Source of the DNA: Agrococcus lahaulensis DSM 17612
Lineage (GTDB): Bacteria > Actinomycetota > Actinomycetes > Actinomycetales > Microbacteriaceae
DNA length: 64,000 bases
Direction of reading: 5' to 3'
Assembly (NCBI RefSeq): GCF_000425105.1
Contig: NZ_KE384303.1
Location: 248,001 to 312,000, forward strand
Below the pieces are notes generated by a model that worked only from the letters and a program-made list of their open reading frames with translations, made no database searches and was not told where the DNA came from. Positions 38,530 through 46,172 of the stretch are shown piece by piece. The position numbers and the translations under genes were made by a program. Position 1 is the stretch's first letter, and every line of letters begins with the position of its first letter.

Positions 38530-39401
38530 CCACGACGACGAAGACCACCACGCGCCTCGACGTGCCGAAGACCTACAAGCTCTTCATCGGCGGCGGCTTC
38601 CCGCGCAGCGAGTCCGGACGCGTCACCGAGGTGCGCGACGGCGAGGGCCGCTTCGTCGCGAACGTCGCGAAGGCGTCCCGCAAGGATGCGCGAGAGGCCG
38701 TGCGCGCGGCCCGCAAGGCCCAGCCGGGCTGGGCGGGCGCGACCGCGTACAACCGCGGGCAGGTGCTCTACCGCGTCGCCGAGGTGCTCGAGGGCAGGAA
38801 GGCGCAGTTCGTCGACGAGCTGCAGCGCACGGAGGGCCTCTCGGCCGCGCGCGCTCGCGCGCAGGTCGAGGAGGCGATCGACCTGTGGGTGTGGCACGCC
38901 GGCTGGACCGACAAGATCGCGCAGGTCGCGGGCTCCGCGAACCCCGTCGCCGGCCCGTACTTCAACATCTCGGTGCCCGAGCCGACGGGCGTCGTCGCGA
39001 TCGTCGCGCCGCAGTCGCAGGGCCTGCTCGGCCTCACGTCGGTCGTCGCGCCCGCGCTCGTGATGGGCAACGCGGTCGTCGTCGTCCCCGCGGCGTCGTC
39101 GCCGCTCGTGGCGATCTCGCTCGCCGAGGTGCTCGCGACGAGCGACCTGCCCGGCGGCGTCGTCAACGTGCTCACGGGCGACCCGGCCGAGCTCGCGCCG
39201 TGGCTCGCGAGCCACGCCGACGTCAACGCGCTCGACCTCACGGGCGCGGGCGACCTCGACTGGGTCGCGCTCGAGGTCGCCGCGGCCGACACGCTCAAGC
39301 GCGTCATCCGCCCCGAGCCCGGAATCGCGCCCGAGACGCCGCAGCGCATCCTCGCCCTGACGGAGACGAAGACCGTCTGGCACACCAAGTCGCGCATGTA
39401 G
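38526..39401 (+). CDS. Truncated aldehyde dehydrogenase paralogue (coenzyme-binding half only)
   Basis: A 291-residue ALDH-family protein with a recognisable N-terminal half (YKLFIGGGFPRSESGR, AYNRGQVLYRVAEVL, then VAIVAPQSQGLLGLTSVVAP in place of the usual I-x-P-W-N-F). It lacks the region with the catalytic Cys and general base, ending instead with the unrelated-looking TPQRILALTETKTVWHTKSRM-type tail. The frame is intact, the start overlaps the upstream ALDH stop (ATGA), and the codon use is normal. It is therefore a maintained protein, perhaps a structural partner of the complete ALDH, and not a recent pseudogene. Confidence 0.85.
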   Translation: MTTTTKTTTRLDVPKTYKLFIGGGFPRSESGRVTEVRDGEGRFVANVAKASRKDAREAVRAARKAQPGWAGATAYNRGQVLYRVAEVLEGRKAQFVDELQRTEGLSAARARAQVEEAIDLWVWHAGWTDKIAQVAGSANPVAGPYFNISVPEPTGVVAIVAPQSQGLLGLTSVVAPALVMGNAVVVVPAASSPLVAISLAEVLATSDLPGGVVNVLTGDPAELAPWLASHADVNALDLTGAGDLDWVALEVAAADTLKRVIRPEPGIAPETPQRILALTETKTVWHTKSRM

Positions 39402-39409
39402 CGGCGGGC

Positions 39410-40339
39410 ATGTCGGTCTCGCACGAGCACGGTCACGGTGCTCACCACGGGGCCGCGGCCGGCTCGCGCCGGCTCGCGGTCGCGTTCGGCATCACGGCCG
39501 CGCTCTTCGCCGCGCAGGTCGTCGGCTCGATCGTCACGGGATCGCTCGCGCTGCTCGTCGACACCGTGCACATGCTCACCGACGTCGTGGGGCTCGGCAT
39601 CGCCCTCGGCGCGCAGCGGCTGCTGCAGCGGCCGGCGAGCGGTCGCCGCACGTGGGGGCTCGTGCGCGTCGAGGTGCTCGCCGCGGCCGCGCAAGCTGCG
39701 GCGCTGCTCATCGTCGCGCTCGTCGTGGTCGTCGAGGGCGTGCGACGCATCGCCGAGCCGACCGAGGTGCCGGGGCCGCTGCTGCTCGTCTTCGGCGCGG
39801 TCGGCCTCGCGGGCAACCTCGTCGCGCTCGCGGTGCTCGCGGGCGGCCGCGGCTCGAGCCTCAACCTGCGGGCGGCGTTCCTCGAGGTCGTGAACGACGC
39901 GATCGGCTCGGTCGCGGTCATCGCGGCGGCCGTCGCTATCTGGCTGTGGGGCTTCCAGCAGGCCGACCTCATCGCGAGCGCGCTCGTCGCCGTGCTCATC
40001 GTGCCGCGCTCGATCGCGCTGCTGCGCGACAGCGGGCGGATCCTGCTCGAGTCGACGCCGCAGGAGCTCGACCTCGACGACGTGCGAGCCCACCTCATGG
40101 AGGTCGAGCACGTCATCTCGGTGCACGACCTGCACGCGTCGACGCTCGGCACGGGACTGCACCAGCTCACGGCGCACGTCGTGGTCGAGGAGTCGTGCTT
40201 CGCCGACGGGCACGCGCCGCGCGTGCTCGATCTCCTGCAGGAGTGCGCCGCGGAGCACTTCCCGCTCTCGCTCGAGCACGCGACGTTCCAGCTCGAGCCG
40301 CCCGGCCACGCCGACCACGAGCCGCACCTCCACGCCTGA
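39410..40339 (+). CDS. Cation diffusion facilitator (CzcD/ZitB-like)
   Basis: A 309-residue metal exporter of six hydrophobic segments with His-rich ends (HEHGHGAHHG at residues 5-14, HADHEPHLHA at the C-terminus). The metal site in helix 2 is normal (VDTVHMLTDV, H54 and D58). In helix 5 the usual H-x3-D is E159-x3-D163 (AAFLEVVNDAIGS), a histidine-to-glutamate change that may alter metal preference. Its start is 8 nt after the ALDH stop. Zn or a similar divalent cation is likely. Confidence 0.9.
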   Translation: MSVSHEHGHGAHHGAAAGSRRLAVAFGITAALFAAQVVGSIVTGSLALLVDTVHMLTDVVGLGIALGAQRLLQRPASGRRTWGLVRVEVLAAAAQAAALLIVALVVVVEGVRRIAEPTEVPGPLLLVFGAVGLAGNLVALAVLAGGRGSSLNLRAAFLEVVNDAIGSVAVIAAAVAIWLWGFQQADLIASALVAVLIVPRSIALLRDSGRILLESTPQELDLDDVRAHLMEVEHVISVHDLHASTLGTGLHQLTAHVVVEESCFADGHAPRVLDLLQECAAEHFPLSLEHATFQLEPPGHADHEPHLHA

Positions 40340-40345
40340 GCGCCG

Positions 40346-40520
40346 TCGCGGCTGGGTGGTACCGATGTGTCGCTCGCCGCGGGCGCAGGCGACGATTCGG
40401 TACCACCATCGCGGCTGGGTGGTACCGGTGTGTCGCTCGGCGCGGGCGAAGGCGACGATTCGGTACCACCGTCGCGACTGGGTGGTAGGCATGCGTCGGC
40501 CGGCGACGCGTCGTACCGTC
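40346..40520. repeat. 63-bp palindromic tandem repeat, two and a half copies
   Basis: Unit 1 (40346-40408) and unit 2 (40409-40471) start TCGCGGCTGGGTGGTACC and differ at only a few bases. A diverged third unit starts at 40472 and fades near 40520. Each full unit can fold: GGTACCGATGTGTCGC pairs with GCGACGATTCGGTACC (13 of 16). It fills the gap between the convergent CDF and PIN genes. Confidence 0.85.
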
Positions 40521-40935
40521 AGCGCTCGGGTGCCGGGAGCGCGCTCGCGAAGTCGACCCACCGCATCCGCTCGACGACGCCGTCGGCAGCCGCCGCGAGC
40601 CGCTCGTCGTCGGTCACGAGCACGTCGGCCTGCAGCGATGCGACGGCGAGCAGCTCGGCCGGCCCGATCTCGGCCCAGTCGAGCCGCGCGGCGATGCGCC
40701 ACGCGACCGACCGCGAGACGCGGTCGGCGAGCAGCCGCACCTTGAGCGCTGCGATCGCCTCGAGCTGCGCACGGCCCTCGGCCTCGTCGAGCGTGCCCGC
40801 GCGCACCTCGTCGTAGAGCAGCTGCATCGCCTGCGAGCGCAACGCCCCGGTGCTGACGAGGGAGTGCTCGCCGACGTCGACGCGCTCGCGCACGATCCGC
40901 AGGGCCGTCGGTGCGTCGATCGCGAAGCGGGTCAT
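40519..40935 (-). CDS. PIN-domain protein (VapC-like), no antitoxin
   Basis: A 138-residue protein with the acidic layout of PIN ribonucleases: FAIDAPTAL (D7), a central helical part (SQAMQLLYDEV, WRIAARLDWAEIGPAELLAVA) and the C-terminal LQADVLVTDDERLAAAA. Active VapC toxins cut tRNA or rRNA and are paired with a small antitoxin just upstream. Here the upstream gene is an M20 peptidase whose stop overlaps this start (TGATG), and I see no antitoxin. It may be an orphan or housekeeping PIN nuclease. Confidence 0.75.
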   Translation of the reverse strand: MTRFAIDAPTALRIVRERVDVGEHSLVSTGALRSQAMQLLYDEVRAGTLDEAEGRAQLEAIAALKVRLLADRVSRSVAWRIAARLDWAEIGPAELLAVASLQADVLVTDDERLAAAADGVVERMRWVDFASALPAPER

Positions 40936-42230
40936 CAGCAGCTCGACTCGATGAGGTCGGCGTACCAGCGGCAGCCGGCGAGCCACGTGTCGACCCGGAT
41001 GCGCTCGTCGCGCGCGTGCAGCGTCAGCCGCTCCTCGCGCGTCATCTCGAACGGCGCGAAGCGGTAGACGCGGTCGGTCACGCGGTGCGCGTGGCGGCCG
41101 TCGGTGCCGCCGAGCATGACGTACGGCACGGTCTGCACATCGGGCCGAGCGCGAGCGATCGCGGCCTCGATCGCGTCCCAGCCGGGACCGTCGGAGGGGC
41201 TCTCGGGGCTCGGCCCGTGCCCGTGCAGCACTTCGAGCTCGACGCCCGGGTCGGCGATCGCGCGCCGCACGTGCTCGAGCGTCTCGTCGACCGAGGAACC
41301 GAGCGCGATGCGCGCGTTCACGACCGCGGTCGCCTCCTCGGCGAGCGCGTTCGGCGCCGCCGCGCCCTGCAGCTGCGTCACGACCGCGGTGGTCGCGAGC
41401 ATCGCCCGCGTCTCGTCGCCACGCGCGAGGATCCGCTCGACGAGCGGCCGAGCCCGCCGCACCCGCCGCAGCACCGCGCCCTGCGCGCCCGGCGCATCCG
41501 CCCCGAGCAGCTCGAGCATGCGGAGCGCCGGCTCGGGCAGCGAGCGGGGGAAGGGGGAGCGGTCGAGCCGCCGGATGGCGCGCGCGAGCCGCGACGTCGC
41601 CGGCAGCCGCGGCGGCGTCGACGCGTGCCCGCCCACCTGGGCCACGCGCATCCGGATGTTCGCGAAGCCCTTCTCGGCCACTCCGACGACCGCGACGTCG
41701 CGCGAGAGCCCCGTGATCGGCGGCTCGATGATCGCGCCGCCCTCGTCGAGCGCCCACGCGGGCCGCACGCCGCGCGCGTCGAGCTCGGCGATCGCCGTCG
41801 CGGCGCCCGTACCCATCGTCTCCTCGTCCTCGCCGAAGACGAGCCACACGTCGCGCGCCGGCGCGAAGCCGGCCTCGAGCAGCGCGTCGATCGCGACGCA
41901 GATCGCGACGAGCGAGCCCTTGTCGTCGAGCGTGCCGCGCCCCCACACGTGCGTGCCGTCGCGGTGGCCGGAGTAGGGCGGATGCGTCCAGCCGGCTTCC
42001 GGGGCGGGCACGACGTCCTGGTGGGCCATGAGCAGCGCCGAGCGGCCCTCGCCGCGGCCCGGCCAGCGCGCGAGGATCGTGTCGCCGACGAGCTCGAGCT
42101 CGAGCGCGGCGAAGAGCCGCGGGAAGCGCTCCTCGAGCGCGGCCCGGAACGCGGGCAGCTGCTCGGGGCGCTCGGTAGGCACGCGCACGAGCGCGACGAG
42201 GTGGTCGACGGCGTCATCGGCGATCAGCAC
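40935..42230 (-). CDS. M20 family metallopeptidase
   Basis: A 431-residue di-zinc peptidase of the ArgE/DapE/carboxypeptidase type. Metal ligands are visible: H70 (LLMAHQDVV), D102 (GRGTLDDKG), E136/E137 (VFGEDEETMG) and a later Asp and His, with the dimerisation-domain GGHAST. The GTG start has TAGCCT (42237-42242, complement) 6 nt upstream. It is translationally coupled to the downstream PIN gene. The substrate is unknown; dipeptide or acyl-amino-acid cleavage is usual. Confidence 0.92.
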   Translation of the reverse strand: MLIADDAVDHLVALVRVPTERPEQLPAFRAALEERFPRLFAALELELVGDTILARWPGRGEGRSALLMAHQDVVPAPEAGWTHPPYSGHRDGTHVWGRGTLDDKGSLVAICVAIDALLEAGFAPARDVWLVFGEDEETMGTGAATAIAELDARGVRPAWALDEGGAIIEPPITGLSRDVAVVGVAEKGFANIRMRVAQVGGHASTPPRLPATSRLARAIRRLDRSPFPRSLPEPALRMLELLGADAPGAQGAVLRRVRRARPLVERILARGDETRAMLATTAVVTQLQGAAAPNALAEEATAVVNARIALGSSVDETLEHVRRAIADPGVELEVLHGHGPSPESPSDGPGWDAIEAAIARARPDVQTVPYVMLGGTDGRHAHRVTDRVYRFAPFEMTREERLTLHARDERIRVDTWLAGCRWYADLIESSC

Positions 42231-42303
42231 GTCGGCAGGCTATCGCCGCGACCGACGCCGCCGCGTGCCACTACCGTGGAGGCCGAGCCGAAGGAGGCCG
42301 GAA
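42231..42303. promoter_or_regulatory. Divergent promoter region M20 peptidase / kyn operon
   Basis: On the minus strand TAGCCT (42237-42242) is 6 nt from the peptidase GTG. On the plus strand TACCGT (42272-42277) is 26 nt from the kynA GTG, which has GAAGGAGG (42290-42297) as a strong Shine-Dalgarno. Confidence 0.5.
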
Positions 42304-43170
42304 GTGTCCGTCGAGCACAACACCCGCGAGATCGAGGACGGGGTCGTCACCGACCTGCGCCAGCGGATGACCTACGGCTCCTACCTGGGCCTCGACACGC
42401 TGCTCGCGTCGCAGCACCCGCGCAGCCGCCCCGAGCACCACGACGAGATGCTCTTCATCATCCAGCACCAGACGACCGAGCTGTGGCTGAAGCTCGTCAT
42501 CCACGAGCTCGACGACGCGCGCCGGCTGCTCGCGGCCGACGACCTCGGCGCGGCGCTCAAGCGCATCGCGCGCGTCAAGCACATCCAGGAGGTGCTGACG
42601 CAGCAGTGGTCGGTGCTCGCGACCCTCACGCCCACCGAGTACGCGCAGTTCCGCGGCGCGCTCGAGGGCGCGTCCGGCTTCCAGAGCGCGCAGTACCGCA
42701 TGGTCGAGTTCGCGCTCGGCAACAAGCACGAGCGGATGCTGCAGGTCTTCGAGTCGAGCCCCGAGGAGCACGCGGCGCTCGCGGCCGAGCTCGAGCGCCC
42801 GAGCCTCTACGACGAGTTCCTGCGCTTCCTCGCGCGCCACGGCCACGACGTGCCGGCCGAGGTGCTCGAGCGCGACGTCACGAGGGCGCACGTCTACACC
42901 GAGTCGCTCGTGCCGGTCCTCCAGCGCATCTACGAGGGCGCGGCCGAGCCCGGCGCGGCCGACTGGCGCGCCTACGAGACGTGCGAGGAGCTCGTCGACC
43001 TCGAGGACAACTTCCAGTTCTGGCGCTTCCGGCACCTCCGCACCGTGACTCGCACGATCGGCCGCAAGACCGGCACGGGCGGCTCGAGCGGCGTCGACTT
43101 CCTCGCCCGCGCGCTCGACCTGACGTTCTTCCCCGAGCTCTACGCCGTCCGCACGCGGATCGGCGCGTGA
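42304..43170 (+). CDS. kynA: Tryptophan 2,3-dioxygenase
   Basis: Heme enzyme that opens the indole ring of L-tryptophan to N-formylkynurenine. The 288-residue protein has TYGSYLGLDTLL, the substrate-site EMLFIIQHQTTELWLKL (about 50-66), LEGASGFQSAQYR and the C-terminal RTIGRKTGTGGSSGVDFL with the TGGSSG loop. The GTG start is supported by GAAGGAGG 6 nt upstream. It is the first of three coupled genes, kynA-amidohydrolase-kynU, and overlaps the next start by 4 nt. Confidence 0.96.
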   Translation: MSVEHNTREIEDGVVTDLRQRMTYGSYLGLDTLLASQHPRSRPEHHDEMLFIIQHQTTELWLKLVIHELDDARRLLAADDLGAALKRIARVKHIQEVLTQQWSVLATLTPTEYAQFRGALEGASGFQSAQYRMVEFALGNKHERMLQVFESSPEEHAALAAELERPSLYDEFLRFLARHGHDVPAEVLERDVTRAHVYTESLVPVLQRIYEGAAEPGAADWRAYETCEELVDLEDNFQFWRFRHLRTVTRTIGRKTGTGGSSGVDFLARALDLTFFPELYAVRTRIGA

Positions 43171-44198
43171 CCGCACCGGTCGTCGCCCGAGTCGCGCACG
43201 CGCGCATCGGCGGTCGGTGGGTGACGGATGCGGTGGTCGAGCTGAGCGCGACCGGCATGCGGCTCGTGCCGGAAGACAGGGCGCCGCGGCGCATCGCGCG
43301 CATCGAGGGTGCGCTGCTGCCGCCGCTCACCGACGCGCACGTGCACGTCGGGCTCTGCGCGGCGACGCGAGGCGAGCCGACCGCGCTCGGTCGCGTGCTC
43401 GACCTCGGCTGGGCGCCGAGCGAGCTGCCGGGGCTCAAGCGCGCCGTCGAGACCGCGCACCGGGGCGTCGAGGTGCGATTCGCCGGGCCGTTCCACGCGG
43501 CCGTCGGCGGCTATCCGTCGGATCGCTCCTGGGCACCGCCGGGATCCGTCGTCGAGCTCTCGACCCCGACCGAGGCAGTGCGCGCGGTGCGCGCCCAGGT
43601 GCAGGCTGGCGCAGCGGCGATCAAGATCACGCTCAGCAGCGACGACGGGCCCGTCCTCGGCGACGAAGCGCTGGCCGCGCTCGTCGCCGAGGCGCGCGCG
43701 GCCGGGCTCCCGGTCGTCGCCCACGCGCGCGGCGCGGGGCAGGTGGAGCGAGCGATCGCAGCCGGCGTCGACGTGCTCGCCCACGCGCCGTGGACCGAGC
43801 GCCTCGACGAGGCGGTGATCCGCGAGGCCGCGACCCGGCAGACGTGGATCTCGACGCTCGCGATGCACGAGCGCGACGGCGACGGACGAGCCCTGGCTCG
43901 CGCGACCGACAACCTGGCCCGCTTCGCTGCGGCGGGCGGGTCCGTCGCGTACGGCACAGACCTCGGCAACGGGCTCGACCGCTTCGACCTCGACCCGGCC
44001 GAGGTCGCCGCGCTCCGCCGGGCCGGCATCGACGGCAGCGCGCTCGTCGACGCGCTGCTCGCGGAGCGGCTGCTCCCGCCCGGCCCGATGATCGGCATCG
44101 TCGCGGCCGACGTCGTCGACGACGAGTCGCTGCTGGCCAGCCTGCACCGCGCTCGATCGCTGCCCTACACCTGGTTCGACCTGGAGGCATCCGCATGA
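43167..44198 (+). CDS. Amidohydrolase-superfamily protein, candidate non-KynB formylkynurenine formamidase
   Basis: A 343-residue amidohydrolase with a complete binuclear metal site: H58 and H60 (LTDAHVHVG), K153 (AIKITLSS, possible carboxylated lysine), H186 (VVAHARG), H206 (LAHAPW) and D265 (YGTDLGN). It lies between kynA and kynU with 4-nt overlaps on both sides. This is the place where the pathway needs N-formylkynurenine formamidase, and neither KynB nor an alpha/beta-hydrolase formamidase is present here. What is seen: fold, metals, context. Inferred: hydrolysis of the N-formyl amide. Alternative: a different amide or imide hydrolase. Confidence 0.83.
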   Translation: MTAPVVARVAHARIGGRWVTDAVVELSATGMRLVPEDRAPRRIARIEGALLPPLTDAHVHVGLCAATRGEPTALGRVLDLGWAPSELPGLKRAVETAHRGVEVRFAGPFHAAVGGYPSDRSWAPPGSVVELSTPTEAVRAVRAQVQAGAAAIKITLSSDDGPVLGDEALAALVAEARAAGLPVVAHARGAGQVERAIAAGVDVLAHAPWTERLDEAVIREAATRQTWISTLAMHERDGDGRALARATDNLARFAAAGGSVAYGTDLGNGLDRFDLDPAEVAALRRAGIDGSALVDALLAERLLPPGPMIGIVAADVVDDESLLASLHRARSLPYTWFDLEASA

Positions 44199-45439
44199 CC
44201 GACCTCGCCCGACGCGCCGCCGAGCTCGACGCCGCCGACCCGCTCGCCGAGCACGCCGACCGCTTCGTCCGCGGCGGCGACGTCCTCGCCTACCTCGACG
44301 GCAACTCGCTCGGACGGCCGCTCGCGTCGCTCCCCGAGCGCTTCGGCGACTTCATCGCCCGCGACTGGGGCGAGCGGCTCATCCGCTCGTGGGACGAGCA
44401 GTGGATGCGTCGGCCGTACGACCTCGGGGACCGCATCGGCGCGCTCGTGGGCGCGGGCCCCGGGCAGGCGTTCGTCGGCGACTCGACGACCGTGCTGCTC
44501 TACAAGCTCGCGCGCGCGGCCGTCGACGCGCAAGCGCAGCACGGCCGCACCGAGATCGTCATCGACGACGACAACTTCCCGAGCGACCGCTTCATCGTCG
44601 AGGGCATCGCCGCCGAGCGAGGCTGCACGATCCGCTGGATCGAGGCGGACCCCGCCGCCGGCGTCTCGCTCGAGCAGGTCGAGGCGGCGGTGGGTGAGCG
44701 AACGGCGCTCGTGCTGCTGAGCCACGTCGCCTACCGCTCGGGCTTCGTCGCCGACGTCGCCGGCATCACGCGCGCCGCGCACGACGCGGGCGCGCTCGTG
44801 CTGTGGGACCTGTGCCACTCGGCAGGCGTCATCCCCGTCGGCCTCGACGAGCACGGCGTCGACCTCGCGGTCGGCTGCACCTACAAGTACCTGAACGGCG
44901 GGCCGGGCGCGCCCGCCTTCGGCTACGTGCGCGCCGACCTGCACGAGCGGCTCGAGCAGCCGATCCAGGGCTGGATGGGCGCGGCCGACGTGTTCGCGAT
45001 GGGGCCTCGCTTCGAGCCCGCCGCCGGGCTCGGCCGCTTCCTGAGCGGCACGCCGCCGGTGCTCGCGACCGTCGCGCTCGAGGCGATGGTCGAGCTCGTC
45101 GAGGCGGTCGGCATCGACGCCGTCCGGGCGAAGTCCGTCGCGCTCACCGACTTCGCCGAGGCCGCGCTCGCCGAGCACGTGCTGCCGCTCGGCGCGCGGC
45201 TCGCGAGCCCGCCCGCCGGGCCGCACCGCGGCAGCCACCTGACGGTGACGCATCCGTCGTTCCGGGAGGTCAACGCGAGGCTGTGGGAGCGGGGCGTGAT
45301 CGGCGACTTCCGCGCGCCCGACGGCATCCGCATCGGGCTCTCGCCGCTCTCGACGACGTTCGCGGAGGTCGAGGTGGGCGTCGCCGCCCTTGGGGAGGAG
45401 CTGCGCCGGGCGCTGCAGCGGTCGGGGGAGGGCCGCTAG
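44195..45439 (+). CDS. kynU: Kynureninase
   Basis: PLP enzyme that splits kynurenine to anthranilate and alanine. The 414-residue protein has the family start YLDGNSLGRPL, VGDSTTVLLYKLA, DLCHSAGVIPVGL and the PLP lysine in GCTYKYLNGGPGAPAF (about 230), then IQGWMGAADVFAMG. The ATG overlaps the upstream stop (ATGA). Alanine released here could be used by the alanine dehydrogenase encoded at the start of the window. The stop shares CTAG with the convergent lipoprotein gene. Confidence 0.96.
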   Translation: MTDLARRAAELDAADPLAEHADRFVRGGDVLAYLDGNSLGRPLASLPERFGDFIARDWGERLIRSWDEQWMRRPYDLGDRIGALVGAGPGQAFVGDSTTVLLYKLARAAVDAQAQHGRTEIVIDDDNFPSDRFIVEGIAAERGCTIRWIEADPAAGVSLEQVEAAVGERTALVLLSHVAYRSGFVADVAGITRAAHDAGALVLWDLCHSAGVIPVGLDEHGVDLAVGCTYKYLNGGPGAPAFGYVRADLHERLEQPIQGWMGAADVFAMGPRFEPAAGLGRFLSGTPPVLATVALEAMVELVEAVGIDAVRAKSVALTDFAEAALAEHVLPLGARLASPPAGPHRGSHLTVTHPSFREVNARLWERGVIGDFRAPDGIRIGLSPLSTTFAEVEVGVAALGEELRRALQRSGEGR

Positions 45440-46056
45440 CCGCGGATGACCTCGTGCACCGCGACGGCGGCGTCGACGGCCTGCTGGCCCGTGAACGCCG
45501 CGTCGCCGCCGTCCCAGCCGACCGAGACGGTCTCGAACTGGTCGAACAGGTTGACGGTGCCCGAGAACGGCTCGCTCAGCACGGGCGGCTCGCCGACGCC
45601 CATCACGAACAGGCCGCGCTCGTTCGCACCCGCGTCGGGCACCATGAGGCGCGAGCCCGAGAGCGCGACGAGCTCGTCGGGGGAGAAGGTGATGCCGCTC
45701 AGCGTGAGCCGGAGCGTGTCGTCGCCCGCCGTCCACGCGCACTGCCGCTCGACCGCGACGTCCTCCTGATCCTGCGCGTCGCTCGCCGCCTGGTCGAACG
45801 AGAGGCCGCTCGTGAGCTCGGCAACCGCGCCCTCGATCTCGGCGCACTCGGGGAACTCGGTCGGCGGCGCGATGGGGTAGCCCTCGGGCGCGTCGGGATC
45901 GCCCTCGGCCGTGACCGGCGACTCGCTCGCTCCCGGGAGCGGCCCGAGCGCGGTCGGTGCCGGCGTGGGCTCGGCGCTCGGCTCCGGCGCGGTCGACGAG
46001 CAGCCGACGAGCGCGAGCGCGGCGAGGGCGGCGAGGGGGAGGGTCAGGCGATGCAC
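45436..46056 (-). CDS. Lipoprotein, function unknown
   Basis: A 206-residue secreted lipoprotein: a short basic start, a hydrophobic core (LTLPLAALAALA) and lipobox LVGCSS near residue 18, then a Pro/Thr/Glu-rich linker and a globular domain with TEFPECAEIEGAVAEL and VAVERQCAWTAGDDTLRLT. The GTG at 46056 is preferred over an upstream in-frame start at 46128 because it puts the signal peptide at the true N-terminus and TATCGT (46063-46068, complement) is 6 nt before it. I recognise no family. Confidence 0.78.
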   Translation of the reverse strand: MHRLTLPLAALAALALVGCSSTAPEPSAEPTPAPTALGPLPGASESPVTAEGDPDAPEGYPIAPPTEFPECAEIEGAVAELTSGLSFDQAASDAQDQEDVAVERQCAWTAGDDTLRLTLSGITFSPDELVALSGSRLMVPDAGANERGLFVMGVGEPPVLSEPFSGTVNLFDQFETVSVGWDGGDAAFTGQQAVDAAVAVHEVIRG

Positions 46057-46172
46057 CCCAGCACGATACCCGCGTCGCCCATGCGCGCGGGCTAGGCTCG
46101 GGGTCGGGAGAACCCCGCCCCCACGCACGCCACCGCGCCCGATCGGCGCGCCGCCACGGCAAAGGAGCCACC
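46057..46172. promoter_or_regulatory. Divergent promoter region lipoprotein / aspA
   Basis: On the minus strand TATCGT (46063-46068) is 6 nt from the lipoprotein GTG. On the plus strand TAGGCT (46093-46098) lies 74 nt before the aspA GTG, whose ribosome-binding site is AAAGGAG (46161-46167). Nothing else was recognised. Confidence 0.5.

Noticed and set aside
38526-39401. Second ALDH as a pseudogene caused by frameshift
   Set aside because: The frame is clean, codon use is normal, the start is coupled to the previous gene, and no remnant of the catalytic domain was recognised in the following CDF gene or gap.
40346-40520. CRISPR array
   Set aside because: The units are directly adjacent without unique spacers, are palindromic over their length, and no cas gene is near.
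40519-40935. Type II toxin-antitoxin module
   Set aside because: Only the PIN protein is present. The upstream gene is a complete M20 peptidase, so there is no antitoxin.
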